Source: Thermomicrobiales bacterium (GTDB lineage: Bacteria; Chloroflexota; Chloroflexia; Thermomicrobiales; UBA6265). Taken from it: 64,000 nt of DNA. Position 1 is the stretch's first letter; each line of letters starts with the position of its first letter. Below the pieces are notes generated by a model, which made no database searches, was not told where the DNA came from, and saw only the letters and a program-made list of their open reading frames with translations. Position numbers and translations under genes: made by a program. The DNA is taken from NCBI GenBank assembly GCA_030447415.1, contig JAUJOZ010000002.1:237139-301138 (forward strand), given 5' to 3'. This document shows, one piece after another, positions 9,222 through 17,454 of the stretch.

Positions 9222-9466
9222 TGACGGCTTCCGCCGCGCATCCCGCGTCCGGCGAGGCCGACCAGGCATGAGTGGTTGCACCGACCCACGAGGGATTCGA
9301 TTAGCCCCGGCGTCCTCCGTCTCGGTCCGCGGTTCCCGGTCGCCGTTTCATAACCTATAAGCCGCTGACCAATGAATGATCGGCGGCTGGCGTCCCCCCC
9401 GCCGCCAGGGACAACGTGTGCCTCGCGATTCCGGCTCCGCCTTCGGGCTGGGAAGGTATGAAACGG

Positions 9467-9497
9467 GTTCCCGTAACGGCCCAGCCTGTTGAAAAAG
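9467..9497 (+). repeat. Dispersed 31-bp repeat, copy B
   Basis: Second copy of the element at 3591-3621, same orientation, 26 of 31 bases identical. It lies between the regulator gene and the 3' end of the nucleotidyltransferase gene. Confidence 0.5.
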
Positions 9498-9545
9498 AAG
9501 AAGTGGGCGTCGTGCGCGGGTCTCCGCCACGTTGTTGCAGCCCCG

Positions 9546-10409
9546 TCAGCCGTCGGTGGCTGACTGGTCGCCTCGCGGCGCCGCGAGGCGCGCGCGAACG
9601 GCGCCGGTGTTGAGCGTGGGCAAATGTGCCTCGACGAGGGCAACCGTCTCCTCAATGAGCTGGACGGCTTCCCGCGCCCCGTCGCGCGGCTCGGCGCGGA
9701 AGACGCGCTTCAGGCGCCCGGCGAGGTGCGGCGGCGCGACGGTCAGGCGCCCGGCGAGTCGATCCACCCACTTGAGATCGGGCGACGTGGGATAGACGCG
9801 GTTGAGCCCCAGCAGCACGCCGAGGACGGACCGCTCCACCCGGCAGAGGAGGCTGTAGAGCGCCAGGAGGTCGTCCCGCTCCGCGAGCATCTCCAGCCAC
9901 CAGTGCGGCCCGAAGGCGAGGTGCTCCGCTACCATCGAGCGGGCGAGCGCGTCCGGGTAGACGGCCGCGTGGGCCCGCCAGCCTGCCAAGAGGGCGCCGC
10001 CGTGCAGCGGAACACCGTCGCGCGCGGTCGCGACCACGGCCTGCTTGGCGAGCGAGGGGTCGGCTCGCTCTGTCACGTCGCCGATGATCCGTTCGGTCGC
10101 CGCGACGGTCAGGTGGCCGACATCCACCTTCACCCCGCCGACCCGGTACTCCTCCTCCCAGGCCCCGCTCGCCGCCGCGTCGGGGAAGACCCGGCGCTCG
10201 GCCACTCCGGCCGCCCCGGCCGCCGCCGCCCGCGCCGCCAGCGTCGGGGCGACGGCCCAGAAGACGCCGAGCTCGAGGTCGGACCAGTGGTCGGCGTGCC
10301 CGCGGGCGACGGAGCCGCCGACAAGCACCGCCACGACCGCCGGGTCGACGGCGTAGGCCGGCGCGATGGCGCGGGCCAGGGCCAGCCGCGACCGGTTCGC
10401 CACGTCCAT
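9546..10409 (-). CDS. Nucleotidyltransferase-domain protein (DUF4037-like)
   Basis: A 287-residue protein with a MNT-like nucleotidyltransferase N-terminus: GGSVARGHADHWSDLELGVFW gives the GGS and the Dx[DE] pair as D-L-E, plus a probable third acid in VKVDVGHL. The C-terminal half is helical (WWLEMLAERDDLLALYSLLCRVERSVLGVLLGLN), as in kanamycin-nucleotidyltransferase-like and DUF4037 proteins. It could modify a small molecule or a protein; the target is unknown. It precedes no obvious partner; the membrane-protein gene at 10498 lies upstream on the same strand. Confidence 0.75.
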   Translation of the reverse strand: MDVANRSRLALARAIAPAYAVDPAVVAVLVGGSVARGHADHWSDLELGVFWAVAPTLAARAAAAGAAGVAERRVFPDAAASGAWEEEYRVGGVKVDVGHLTVAATERIIGDVTERADPSLAKQAVVATARDGVPLHGGALLAGWRAHAAVYPDALARSMVAEHLAFGPHWWLEMLAERDDLLALYSLLCRVERSVLGVLLGLNRVYPTSPDLKWVDRLAGRLTVAPPHLAGRLKRVFRAEPRDGAREAVQLIEETVALVEAHLPTLNTGAVRARLAAPRGDQSATDG

Positions 10410-10497
10410 CCTCCTCTCCTTGGCAGGGCCGATGCGGTTTGTCCCAGCGGCCGCCTCGGGACGCCCGGGGTCCGAACGCCGGCCGCCGTCCGCCGCT

Positions 10498-11229
10498 TCA
10501 GCGCGGCTGCGGCACCCACCGCGAGGCGGTCCGCTCCCGACCTGCCATTTCCCGCCGGAGCGCCGGCCGCGGCGTCACAGGAACGAACGCGGCCAAGATG
10601 AAGCACACGTTCGCGATGAGGTTCAACACGATCCGGAAATCGGTGGCGAGGGTCCGCTTGAACCACTCCACGTCCGCCGCTGACAGCGTCTGCTGCGAGA
10701 TGTCCAGACGGGTCTCCGCGAAGACGAGGTATGTCCAGATGCGCGTCGCGAAGTACGCCGCGACCCCGGCGAGAACGAGCGCCCTGCGTCTCGGACCGGT
10801 GTTCCAGTTCCAGAACACGATGAGCGCGACGAGGAGCATCTCCATCGCGCTGTTCAGGGCGATGTAGAACGGCACGGCGGGCTGCATGAGCGCCGACAGG
10901 ACGGCGTACGTGGTCGACGATTCGCTCAGCGCCGCATCCATCATGGATGCGTACATGAAGCCCCCACCGATCATCAGTCCGAGCGCAATGATGCCCAGGA
11001 ACAGCGGCGCGTTCGCTAGCCGCGCTCGCCACGCGTCCCGGCGTATGAGCCTGCTGGCGAGGAACCCGACGACCAGCGACCAGAGCAGGCCGATGAGCGC
11101 CCCGCCGAGAATGCCCAGAAAGCCAAACGGCAGCAACGTGCCATAGAACCCGAACACGACCGTCAGGAACGACACCGCGACGAGATGGGGGCCGAAGCGG
11201 CCAAGACGTCTGACCTCTTGGGGAGACAT
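10498..11229 (-). CDS. Integral membrane protein with duplicated 5' end
   Basis: A 243-residue hydrophobic protein of unknown family, about six membrane helices. The reading frame that produces it starts at ATG 11229 (MSPQEVRRLGRFGPHLVAV). That ATG has no Shine-Dalgarno site, because the 108 bases carrying the original start region were tandemly duplicated and the good site (GGAGGAAG) now serves the outer copy. Translation here may depend on reinitiation after the outer copy's stop. Confidence 0.6.
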   Translation of the reverse strand: MSPQEVRRLGRFGPHLVAVSFLTVVFGFYGTLLPFGFLGILGGALIGLLWSLVVGFLASRLIRRDAWRARLANAPLFLGIIALGLMIGGGFMYASMMDAALSESSTTYAVLSALMQPAVPFYIALNSAMEMLLVALIVFWNWNTGPRRRALVLAGVAAYFATRIWTYLVFAETRLDISQQTLSAADVEWFKRTLATDFRIVLNLIANVCFILAAFVPVTPRPALRREMAGRERTASRWVPQPR

Positions 11230-11343
11230 GGAAATCGGCAGCAACGTGCCTTAGAACCCGAACACGACCGTCAGGAACGCCACCGAGACGAGATGGGGGC
11301 CGAAGCGGCCAAGACGTCTGACCTCTTGGGGAGACATGGAACT
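11128..11343 (-). repeat. Tandem duplication, 108-bp unit, two copies
   Basis: Copies at 11128-11235 and 11236-11343 differ at only a few positions. The period is exactly 36 codons, so the duplication keeps frame. The unit covers the first codons of the membrane protein gene. A Tyr codon (TAT) in the inner copy is TAA in the outer copy, at 11251-11253. Confidence 0.9.
11251..11337 (-). CDS. 28-residue upstream ORF made by the duplication
   Basis: Starts at ATG 11337 behind GGAGGAAG and ends at the TAA at 11251-11253. The peptide repeats the first 28 residues of the following membrane protein with three changes. It is in frame with that protein and separated from the inner ATG by only 21 bases, so it could act as a translated leader or simply be the ruined 5' end of the gene. 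Confidence 0.4.
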   Translation of the reverse strand: MSPQEVRRLGRFGPHLVSVAFLTVVFGF

Positions 11344-11751
11344 TCCTCCGATCCGTGCGGACGGTCGCACGTCGTGCCGATCGCCGGTTCGGAGCGCTTC
11401 CCTGCTACACTCGGAGTGTGGCCGTGGGTGTCGGGGATCGCTCTGCGAGACCGGCTCATGGTTCCTGGCCTCCGGCGGGTGGTGGCACACCGGCCGGGGG
11501 CTGACCTTCTCTCGCGCTCACACCATGTTTTGCCCTCCTTCCGGCGCATCTGGCCCAGATTTTGGCTGGCCCACGTGGGGTTCGAACCCCTCCGCGCTCC
11601 ACGTGAGCCGACCCGCCTGCAGGTTGTCGACGAGAGATCAGCCCGCGCCCGCTCGGCGCGTGCTTATGCCGGCTCGTCAATTGGCGAACGGGTTCGGTGG
11701 CTCGACGCTGGGATGTGGCGGCCGAGGTGGATGCCCGGGGCGGTGATGCCG
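11344..11751. other. Intergenic region with a long inverted repeat
   Basis: No gene supported. It contains the inverted repeat at 11568-11609. Confidence 0.35.
11568..11609. repeat. Inverted repeat, 11-bp arms
   Basis: Arms GGCCCACGTGG and CCACGTGAGCC, one G-T pair, 20-base loop containing GGTTCGAACC. It lies downstream of the ArsR-type operon on the minus strand and could be its terminator. The loop resembles a tRNA T arm, but no matching acceptor or anticodon arm is present. Confidence 0.45.
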
Positions 11752-12096
11752 TCATTCGACCTCGCGCAAGAGCCGTTCGACCGCGGTCATCCGGACGCGC
11801 AACGCGGTGAGTTCCTCGACCACCCGGTGCTGGTCTTCGGCGAGTTGCCGGTGCGTGGCGGTGGCCTCCTCGGCGAGCTTGCGGTGGGCCTCGTCGCGGG
11901 CGGCCAGGGCGGCGACGGACAGTTTGGTCTGCCAGATCCTGGCCCCTTGCCAGATCAGGACCGCAATCAGGCCGAAGATCGCCAGCGCCGACCCCACAAC
12001 GAGGGCGACGCTTCCCCATCCTTCCCACACCTCGTTGCTGTCCGTCGCGGTGGTCTGCGCAGCGAGCAGGAGGCCGTAGCCCCAGCCAATGGTCAT
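11752..12096 (-). CDS. Membrane-anchored coiled-coil protein
   Basis: A 114-residue protein with one membrane segment near residues 26-50 (SVALVVGSALAIFGLIAVLIW) followed by a charged helix likely to form a coiled coil (AALAARDEAHRKLAEEATATHRQLAED). ATG 12096 has GGAGGG eight bases upstream and overlaps the stop of the regulator gene by ATGA. Translational coupling suggests that the regulator controls this protein. No family recognised. Confidence 0.7.
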   Translation of the reverse strand: MTIGWGYGLLLAAQTTATDSNEVWEGWGSVALVVGSALAIFGLIAVLIWQGARIWQTKLSVAALAARDEAHRKLAEEATATHRQLAEDQHRVVEELTALRVRMTAVERLLREVE

Positions 12097-12476
12097 CGAT
12101 CGCCCTCCGTTCCGTCTTTCGCGACGGGCGCGCCGTCGCCATCGCGGGGGGTCGTCAGGGTTCGCGTCGCCTCGGCGATCCGCTCCGCCGTCAACACGAA
12201 CGCGAAGGGCGTCACCTCGAAGTACTTCATCGCTTTGCCGTCCGCCGAGAGCTCGAGATGGCCGACCACCAATCCCGCCGCCTCTAGGCGCTGTAGGTGA
12301 AGGAGGAGCAGCGTCCGGCTCACACCCAGGTCCCGGGCGAGCTGGCTCACGTAGTTCCGCCCGCCGGCCAGCGCCGCGATGATCCGCAGCCGGTGCGGGC
12401 TGGCCAGCGCCGCGAGCGCCCGAAGGAGGTCGTCGCCCGACGCGAGCGTGACGTTGGTGTCGCTCTCGTCGATCAT
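12093..12476 (-). CDS. ArsR-type winged-helix transcriptional regulator
   Basis: A 127-residue regulator with an HTH_20/ArsR-like domain (LLRALAALASPHRLRIIAALAGGRNYVSQLARDLGVSRTLLLLHLQRLEAAGLV), then a short wing and C-terminal helix. No cysteine cluster for metal sensing is present. The start codon lies inside a perfect palindrome that overlaps its own promoter, which strongly suggests autorepression. The mRNA appears leaderless. It is the first gene of a two-gene operon with the coiled-coil membrane protein. Confidence 0.85.
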   Translation of the reverse strand: MIDESDTNVTLASGDDLLRALAALASPHRLRIIAALAGGRNYVSQLARDLGVSRTLLLLHLQRLEAAGLVVGHLELSADGKAMKYFEVTPFAFVLTAERIAEATRTLTTPRDGDGAPVAKDGTEGDR

Positions 12477-12512
12477 ATGTCAGATAATACTGACATATGT
12501 AACAGATGTCAA
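12474..12512 (-). promoter_or_regulatory. Sigma-70 promoter overlapped by a palindromic operator; leaderless start
   Basis: On the minus strand TTGACA (12507-12512) is followed after exactly 17 bases by TATTAT (12484-12489), and seven bases later comes the ATG at 12476. A perfect palindrome with 10-bp arms (CATATGTCAG at 12474-12483, CTGACATATG at 12490-12499) has the -10 hexamer as its 6-base centre. Binding there would cover the -10, start site and start codon. Confidence 0.85.
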
Positions 12513-12625
12513 CGACTCTGGGTCGCGAAGGGCAAGGGCATGCAAGAGTGGACCATCGGGCTCGAGAAGAAGGGAATCCAGGTGATCCGGTCCTGCTGGG
12601 GGTCCGCCCGTCCGGCCCGTACGAG

Positions 12626-12775
12626 GCGCTCTGCCTTAACCGGGACACGGAACGCCTCGTGGAGCGTGGGGTCGGGAAGATACCGGCTGGATACCTGAAA
12701 GCGGTCGGGATCGCTAAGAAGATCAGCCCGCACTCTTTGCCGCACACCTGCTCCAGCGACAAGGCCGAGCGTGGG
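12626..12775 (+). mobile_element. Tyrosine recombinase (integrase) C-terminal remnant
   Basis: The frame reads LCLNRDTERLVERGVGKIP, then YLKAVGIAKKISPHSLPHT. This is the region around box II of phage/XerC-type integrases (..ISPHSLRHT..), with the catalytic Arg of HSLRHT replaced by Pro. The N-terminal part and the second half of the catalytic domain are gone. A relic of an integrated element, in the gap between the regulator operon and rpsP. Confidence 0.6.
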
Positions 12776-13749
12776 GTGAGCCCGGTTGGGAACACCCCAC
12801 GCCGACTCGGTGGAGCCGCGGGCTAGAAACCACGGGGTGCTGGGTTCCAAGTCAGGAGCTTGCGGCGGAACGGAAGATGCAATCAGACCCATGCAACCTG
12901 CCGCGCGGGAGCGGCCGGCGACGAACCCCGCACGACCGCTGTCCGACGCGGGGAGGGTGGGAAGCATGGCTCTGGAACGGCGACTAAACCGCGAAGTGGG
13001 CCCGCCCGGCGACGGTGAGACCGACGCCGCGTCGGCCTCCCCGACCACGGATGACTTGGTTGGGCGCGCCGATCGGGACCCGGACGAGGGGCCGGGGCTC
13101 GGCGGCGGCAGTACCCTCGACGCCGATGACCTGGCCGCCGACGAGGAAGTCGGCGGCGGATAGCCCCGGCTCCATCGCTCGGCCACCGGCGTGTCACCTC
13201 CGCGGGCTCCCGCCACCGGAAGCGGGCGGGCCGTGACGGCGGCCTTTCGGACGATAGCAGGCGTACGTTCGCTATTGCCAAGCTCTACGCGCTCCGTTAG
13301 AGTCTTCCTCTGTAAGGCGTTGGTTGCCACCCTCGGGGAGGGAGGCGTCGGTGGCCTTTTGCGCGGTGGGATGGCGCTCGCGAGCTGTCCGGCCCTCGTA
13401 GAAGGATGTGTCTGAGGATGTCTCTCCCGACCCCGTGCCGATCCCACATCCCCCGGCCGAGCCGCGTCGTCGCCGAGGCCCTGGTGCAGCGGCACGGTCC
13501 CGGTCGCATCCTCGCCCGCGCCGCCACGCTCGGGCTTTCCCCGCAGCTCACCCAGGCCATGGTCGCCGCCTGCTGCGCCACGGCGGTGGACCGCAGCGGA
13601 ACCCCGAAACGCCGCGCCCTCACCGCGACCTAGACCGGTCGCGCGATGCGCTTCCGCCGGCTCCGGCGCGGTTCGTGTCGGCCGGTCCCAGCTTCCTCCG
13701 ACGATGCCCACCGCGGGTCGCCGCCGGCCCGCCCAACGTTCGACCTTCG
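12776..13749. other. Long gap with no supportable gene
   Basis: About 970 bases. Short open frames exist, for example 13418-13633 on the plus strand, but none resembles a known protein or has a convincing ribosome binding site. Together with the integrase scrap this looks like decayed accessory DNA. Confidence 0.35.
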
Positions 13750-13779
13750 TTGACGCCCCATCGCGCCGAGTGCTATAGT
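13750..13779 (+). promoter_or_regulatory. Promoter of the rpsP operon
   Basis: TTGACG (13750-13755), an 18-base spacer, and TATAGT (13774-13779). Transcription would begin near 13786 and give a leader of about 150 bases before rpsP. Confidence 0.65.
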
Positions 13780-13935
13780 CCGGCGGCCCTGCGGCGTGGG
13801 CGGATTTTGTGTTGGGCTTCGGCCTGGACCGATGCAATCATGACTGTGGTCCGTGCCGCGGCGGGTGTTGCCAGTTCGAGGACGAAGCACTGATTCACGA
13901 GCCGGACGGCTCGGCGGAAGAGGGAGCAGACCCGC

Positions 13936-14268
13936 GTGATCAAGCTACGCCTGCGACGGATGGGCGCCAAGAAGCGGCCGAGCTATCGCATCGTCGCCGC
14001 CGACAGCCGCTCGCCCCGCGACGGCCGCATCATCGAAGCCTTCGGGTTCTACGACCCGATCACCGAGCCCGCCACGATTCGCGTCGATGAGGCGCGCGCC
14101 CGCCACTGGCTCAGCGTCGGCGCGCAGCCGACCGACACCGTTCGCGACATCTTGCGGCGCGCTGGTCTCACCGGCGCCGCCGCGGGCGAGGCCGCCCCGG
14201 TTGCCGCTGCAGACGGCGCCGGCGAGGACGCTGCCGCGCCGGTCGTCGAGGCGCCGGTTCCCGCCTAG
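13936..14268 (+). CDS. rpsP: 30S ribosomal protein S16
   Basis: Small-subunit ribosomal protein bS16. The first 75 residues follow the family closely ([58 protein letters not shown]). An Ala/Glu/Pro-rich tail of about 30 residues extends beyond the usual end. GTG 13936 follows GAGGGAG. First gene of rpsP-khpA-rimM, the usual order for this part of the ribosome-maturation operon. Confidence 0.97.
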   Translation: MIKLRLRRMGAKKRPSYRIVAADSRSPRDGRIIEAFGFYDPITEPATIRVDEARARHWLSVGAQPTDTVRDILRRAGLTGAAAGEAAPVAAADGAGEDAAAPVVEAPVPA

Positions 14269-14370
14269 TGGCGGCTGGTGCGTGGCGGCGGGCGGGCCGG
14301 TGCGGCTCGCCCGTGGAGAGCTGGCGCGGCGCGGGCGTTGGTCGCCGCCGTCGCGCCGAGGACCACGACC

Positions 14371-14697
14371 GTGCAAGATGACTACGAGTTCGATGCGGAC
14401 GCGGCTGCCGATGCCGGAGAGCCGGCCGGGGAGCCTTCCGCCGCCGCGTCCGAACCGGTAGAGGACCTTCGCCAGCTCGTCGCCTACCTCGCGACCAACT
14501 TGGTCGACGACCCGGAGGCGGTCGAGGTCGAGGCCGAGCGGCGTGGGCCGGGCGTCCTGCTGACGCTGCGCGTCCCCGAGGACGAGCTCGGCCGGGTGAT
14601 CGGCCGGCAAGGGCGGATCGCTCGGGCGATGCGCACCGTCGTCACGATCGCGGGTGGCCGCCATAACCTCCGTGCCAGCCTCGACATCGAAGGGTAG
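14371..14697 (+). CDS. khpA: KH-domain RNA-binding protein KhpA
   Basis: A 108-residue protein whose last 75 residues are a KH domain (LRQLVAYLATNLVDDPEAVEVE; RVIGRQGRIARAMRTVV with the GxxG as GRQG). KhpA (YlqC) proteins bind RNA with KhpB/Jag in other bacteria. The N-terminal 30 residues are acidic and unusual in length. GTG 14371 has GAGGA eight bases upstream and is preferred over earlier in-frame codons. Gene order between rpsP and rimM supports the identity. Confidence 0.93.
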   Translation: MQDDYEFDADAAADAGEPAGEPSAAASEPVEDLRQLVAYLATNLVDDPEAVEVEAERRGPGVLLTLRVPEDELGRVIGRQGRIARAMRTVVTIAGGRHNLRASLDIEG

Positions 14698-14920
14698 CGA
14701 CCCCGTTCCGGGCGACGCCGGTCCCACCCGGCCGCGCGCACCTCGACGCGTCCGCCGGCCGTCGCGAACCGCACCACCACCCGCCTCCGACGGTTCCCCA
14801 CCCGACGCCACGGCGCCCCAGGCGCCGGCGAGCGCGGCGCCAAGCCCCCCGACCACGGTGCCAGACCGCACGTCGCGCCCCGGCGGTCAAGCACGGAGGA
14901 GTCGGCCACGGCCCTCAGGC

Positions 14921-15481
14921 GTGGCGTCTCGACCGGCGCGTTTGGTCGACACCGCGGGCCCAGACCCCGACGCGCCGCTCTCGGCCGTCCGCCTCATGGT
15001 CGGCACGCTGACCGGCAGCCACGGCGTGCGCGGGGAGCTCAAGCTTCGGCTTACGACTGACGACCCGGACCACCTCGCCACGGTGAAACGGGTGTACGTC
15101 GGCGACGAGCCCAGGCCGCGTCGCCTCCTTGGGTTCCGTGTCCACGCTGGTCAAGCCTTGATCCGCCTCGCCGGCGTCGTGACGCCCGAGGCGGCTGTGG
15201 CGCTGCGCGGCCAGCCGCTCCGGATCAGCGGCGCGGACGCGCGTCCGGCCGCACCTGGTGAGTTCTTCCTGTATCAGCTCATTGGCCTCAACGCGGTCGA
15301 CGAGGCGGGCGCGAACCTGGGACGCGTCACCGACATCATCGAGACCGGGGCCCACGACGTCTTCGTCGTGACCCCGCCAGAAGGCGGTCAGGATCTCCTG
15401 CTACCAAACCACCCCGAGGTGGTGCTGGACGTTCGCCCGGACGAGGGCCGGATGGTCGTGCGGCCGCTCGTGTACGAGTAG
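14921..15481 (+). CDS. rimM: Ribosome maturation factor RimM
   Basis: 16S rRNA processing/30S assembly factor. The RimM N domain starts at MVGTLTGSHGVRGELKLRLTTD and the PRC-barrel domain holds FFLYQLIGLNAV, LGRVTDIIETGAHDVFVV and the ending LLLPNHPEVVLDV. The start is uncertain: GTG 14921 gives 186 residues; an in-frame ATG at 14996 would begin exactly at the domain; the frame also extends upstream into khpA. Next genes in many bacteria are trmD and rplS, but here a GNAT gene follows. Confidence 0.93.
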   Translation: MASRPARLVDTAGPDPDAPLSAVRLMVGTLTGSHGVRGELKLRLTTDDPDHLATVKRVYVGDEPRPRRLLGFRVHAGQALIRLAGVVTPEAAVALRGQPLRISGADARPAAPGEFFLYQLIGLNAVDEAGANLGRVTDIIETGAHDVFVVTPPEGGQDLLLPNHPEVVLDVRPDEGRMVVRPLVYE

Positions 15482-15529
15482 TGGCCCTCGAAACTCGGGA
15501 TGGCGTCCGTCCGACGTGAACCAGGGGTG

Positions 15530-16120
15530 ATGGGTCGCATGGAGGGCGATCGGTCAAGGAGCGTCTGGCAGGGGAAGACCATCAGGCTGCGCGTCGTTGA
15601 GCCCGCGGACTGGGAGGTCTTCGATGAGTGGAACCAGGACGACGAGATGGCCCGGTGCGCCTACGTCGTTCCCTTCCCCCGATCCCGGGAGGCGATGAAA
15701 CGCTGGGCGGAGCGGACGGCCATCCAGGAATCGGAGGGTGACGCCTTTCGGTGGGTGATCACGGACCAGGCCGGTGACGTCGTCGGATCGATCAATACCC
15801 ACACCTGCGACCGTCGGGCCGGTACCTTCGCCTTCGGGCTGACCGTGTCACCGCCGTACAGGCGGCGCGGCTACGCTTCCCAGGCGATCCTGCGCATCCT
15901 GCGGTACTTCTTCGAGGAGCTTGGCTACCAGAAGGCGACCGTCAACGTCTACGCCTTCAACACGGCCTCCATCGCCCTGCACGAGGGCCTCGGGTTCCAA
16001 CTCGAGGGCCGGCTGCGGCGGATGGTCTTCACGCGGGGCGCCCACGCCGACCTCTTGGTCTTCGGCATGACCCCCGAGGAGTTCGTCACGCGGCACGGGG
16101 AGGCGTCCGCCGCCTGGTGA
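15530..16120 (+). CDS. GNAT N-acetyltransferase (RimJ/RimL-like)
   Basis: About 196 residues. N-terminal IRLRVVEPADWEVFDEWN, then WVITDQAGDVVGSINTH, the acetyl-CoA loop VSPPYRRRGYASQAI and the ending NVYAFNTASIALHEGLGFQLEGRLR are standard for the RimJ/RimL branch, which transfers acetyl from acetyl-CoA to an amine or protein N-terminus. ATG codons at 15530 and 15539 are both possible. It follows rimM by about 50 bases and may be read from the same transcript. Substrate unknown. Confidence 0.88.
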   Translation: MGRMEGDRSRSVWQGKTIRLRVVEPADWEVFDEWNQDDEMARCAYVVPFPRSREAMKRWAERTAIQESEGDAFRWVITDQAGDVVGSINTHTCDRRAGTFAFGLTVSPPYRRRGYASQAILRILRYFFEELGYQKATVNVYAFNTASIALHEGLGFQLEGRLRRMVFTRGAHADLLVFGMTPEEFVTRHGEASAAW

Positions 16121-16455
16121 CCGATCAGCTCTGGTCGCGACCGACCTCAAGCCCTGGAGACTTCTGCCCGTTCCCCTGAGCGGTCCCCCTCCGCATCCAA
16201 GCTCAACTGCGACGTGGGGACTCTCGTCGGCGCCCCAGGCGGCTCTCCGGCGGGTCCTGCCTCGGCGGCCTCGGCGCTCCGGCCGACGATGGCAATCACC
16301 CAAGTTGGCACCAGGCGATCCCGCCCGGCCGCCGTCGCGGTGTCGTCAACGTCGGCCGCCGGGTGCATCGCCGGCGGTCTGCCGCTCGGGCGCTGGTCGG
16401 ACGGGCATCCGTGAGGTGGCCGGGGCGTTCGGTGCTGGCGCCGGTCACGCAGAGC
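16121..16455. other. Intergenic region between convergent genes
   Basis: About 335 bases between the plus-strand GNAT gene and the minus-strand dehydrogenase operon. No gene or clear terminator hairpin recognised. Confidence 0.35.
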
Positions 16456-17454
16456 TCAATCCATCAGGCAATCGGGGCAGACGACCGGTTCGCGACGCTT
16501 CGCCGACTCATAGGCACACAGGGCAACCGCCATCGCGTGGAGCCCGTCTTCGCCGCTGATGGGCGGCTCGATATCATCGCGGACCGCGTCGATGAAGGAG
16601 CGGATGAGCTCGGGATCCCCGCCTGCTGCCCACGGCACCAGCGTCACGCGCTCGCTCCGGTCCTCGACCAGCTCGAGGTTCTGGTTGAACGCGTCCATGG
16701 AGGCGACTCCGCGGTCGCCAATGACGTCCATCGTCAGCCCGCCCCAGATGGGCCAGGTTTTGGGTCGTGACCAGCTTGGATCGAGGCTGGCCGCGATCCC
16801 GTTCTCGAGCTTGAGCATGAGCACGGCGATGTCGTCGGACGGCAGGCCGGGGTGGAGCCGGGTGTCGATCTCGGCGTAGACGCTGACGACGTCCTGGTCG
16901 AAGATCCAGCGAAGCATGTCGGCGACGTGGACGGTGTGATCCATCACGGCGCCGCCGCCGGCCAGCTCCGGGTCGCTGAACCAGCCGGGCGGGATCCGAC
17001 CCGGGTTCGTCGCCATCACCGCCAGCGGCGTGCCGACAGCTCCCTCCTGCACCGCGCGGCGCAGGGCGATGGCCGGCGGGCTGAAGCGCATGGGGAAGGC
17101 GGTTTGGAGCTTGACGCCGCGTTCCCGACAGACCCGGATCATCTCCTGTGCGTCGGCATAGCGCGTTGCCAGCGGCTTTTCGCACAGGATGTGCTTGTTC
17201 GCCGTCGCGGCCGCCACCACGTGCTCGCGATGGTGGGCGGTCGGCGAGGTGACGATCACTGCCGCGATGTCCTCTCGCGTCAGCAGGTCGCGATAGTCGC
17301 GGTGGTAGTCGCCGCCGAAGCGGGCCACGGCCTCCCGTCCCCGCGTCTCGTCGTCGTCCGCGATCGCGGCGAGCTCCACGTCCGGTATCGCTGCCAGGCA
17401 GCGCGCGTAGCCAGGAGCGTGGACGTGGGCGAAGCTGATGATCCCGACGTTCAT
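16456..17454 (-). CDS. Gfo/Idh/MocA family oxidoreductase
   Basis: A 332-residue NAD(P)-dependent sugar or polyol dehydrogenase. It has an N-terminal Rossmann start (MNVGIISFAHVHAPGYARCL), VIVTSPTAHHREHVVAAATANKHILCEKPLA with the family's EKP motif, and a C-terminal substrate domain with GGGAVMDHTVHVADMLRW, where H-x3-D is the expected catalytic pair. The ATGA overlap with the upstream dehydrogenase shows one operon. The substrate is probably the sugar imported by the divergent ABC system (inference). Confidence 0.9.
   Translation of the reverse strand: MNVGIISFAHVHAPGYARCLAAIPDVELAAIADDDETRGREAVARFGGDYHRDYRDLLTREDIAAVIVTSPTAHHREHVVAAATANKHILCEKPLATRYADAQEMIRVCRERGVKLQTAFPMRFSPPAIALRRAVQEGAVGTPLAVMATNPGRIPPGWFSDPELAGGGAVMDHTVHVADMLRWIFDQDVVSVYAEIDTRLHPGLPSDDIAVLMLKLENGIAASLDPSWSRPKTWPIWGGLTMDVIGDRGVASMDAFNQNLELVEDRSERVTLVPWAAGGDPELIRSFIDAVRDDIEPPISGEDGLHAMAVALCAYESAKRREPVVCPDCLMD

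Noticed and set aside
13809..14090. Cys-rich small ORF in the rpsP leader (CNHDCGPCRGGCC)
   Set aside because: It has no ribosome binding site and runs out of frame into rpsP; the Cys pattern is short and probably chance.
14654..14920. Long N-terminal extension of RimM starting inside khpA
   Set aside because: The sequence is Pro/Ala/Arg-rich without similarity to RimM, and an overlap with the KH-domain gene is unlikely; a later start was used.
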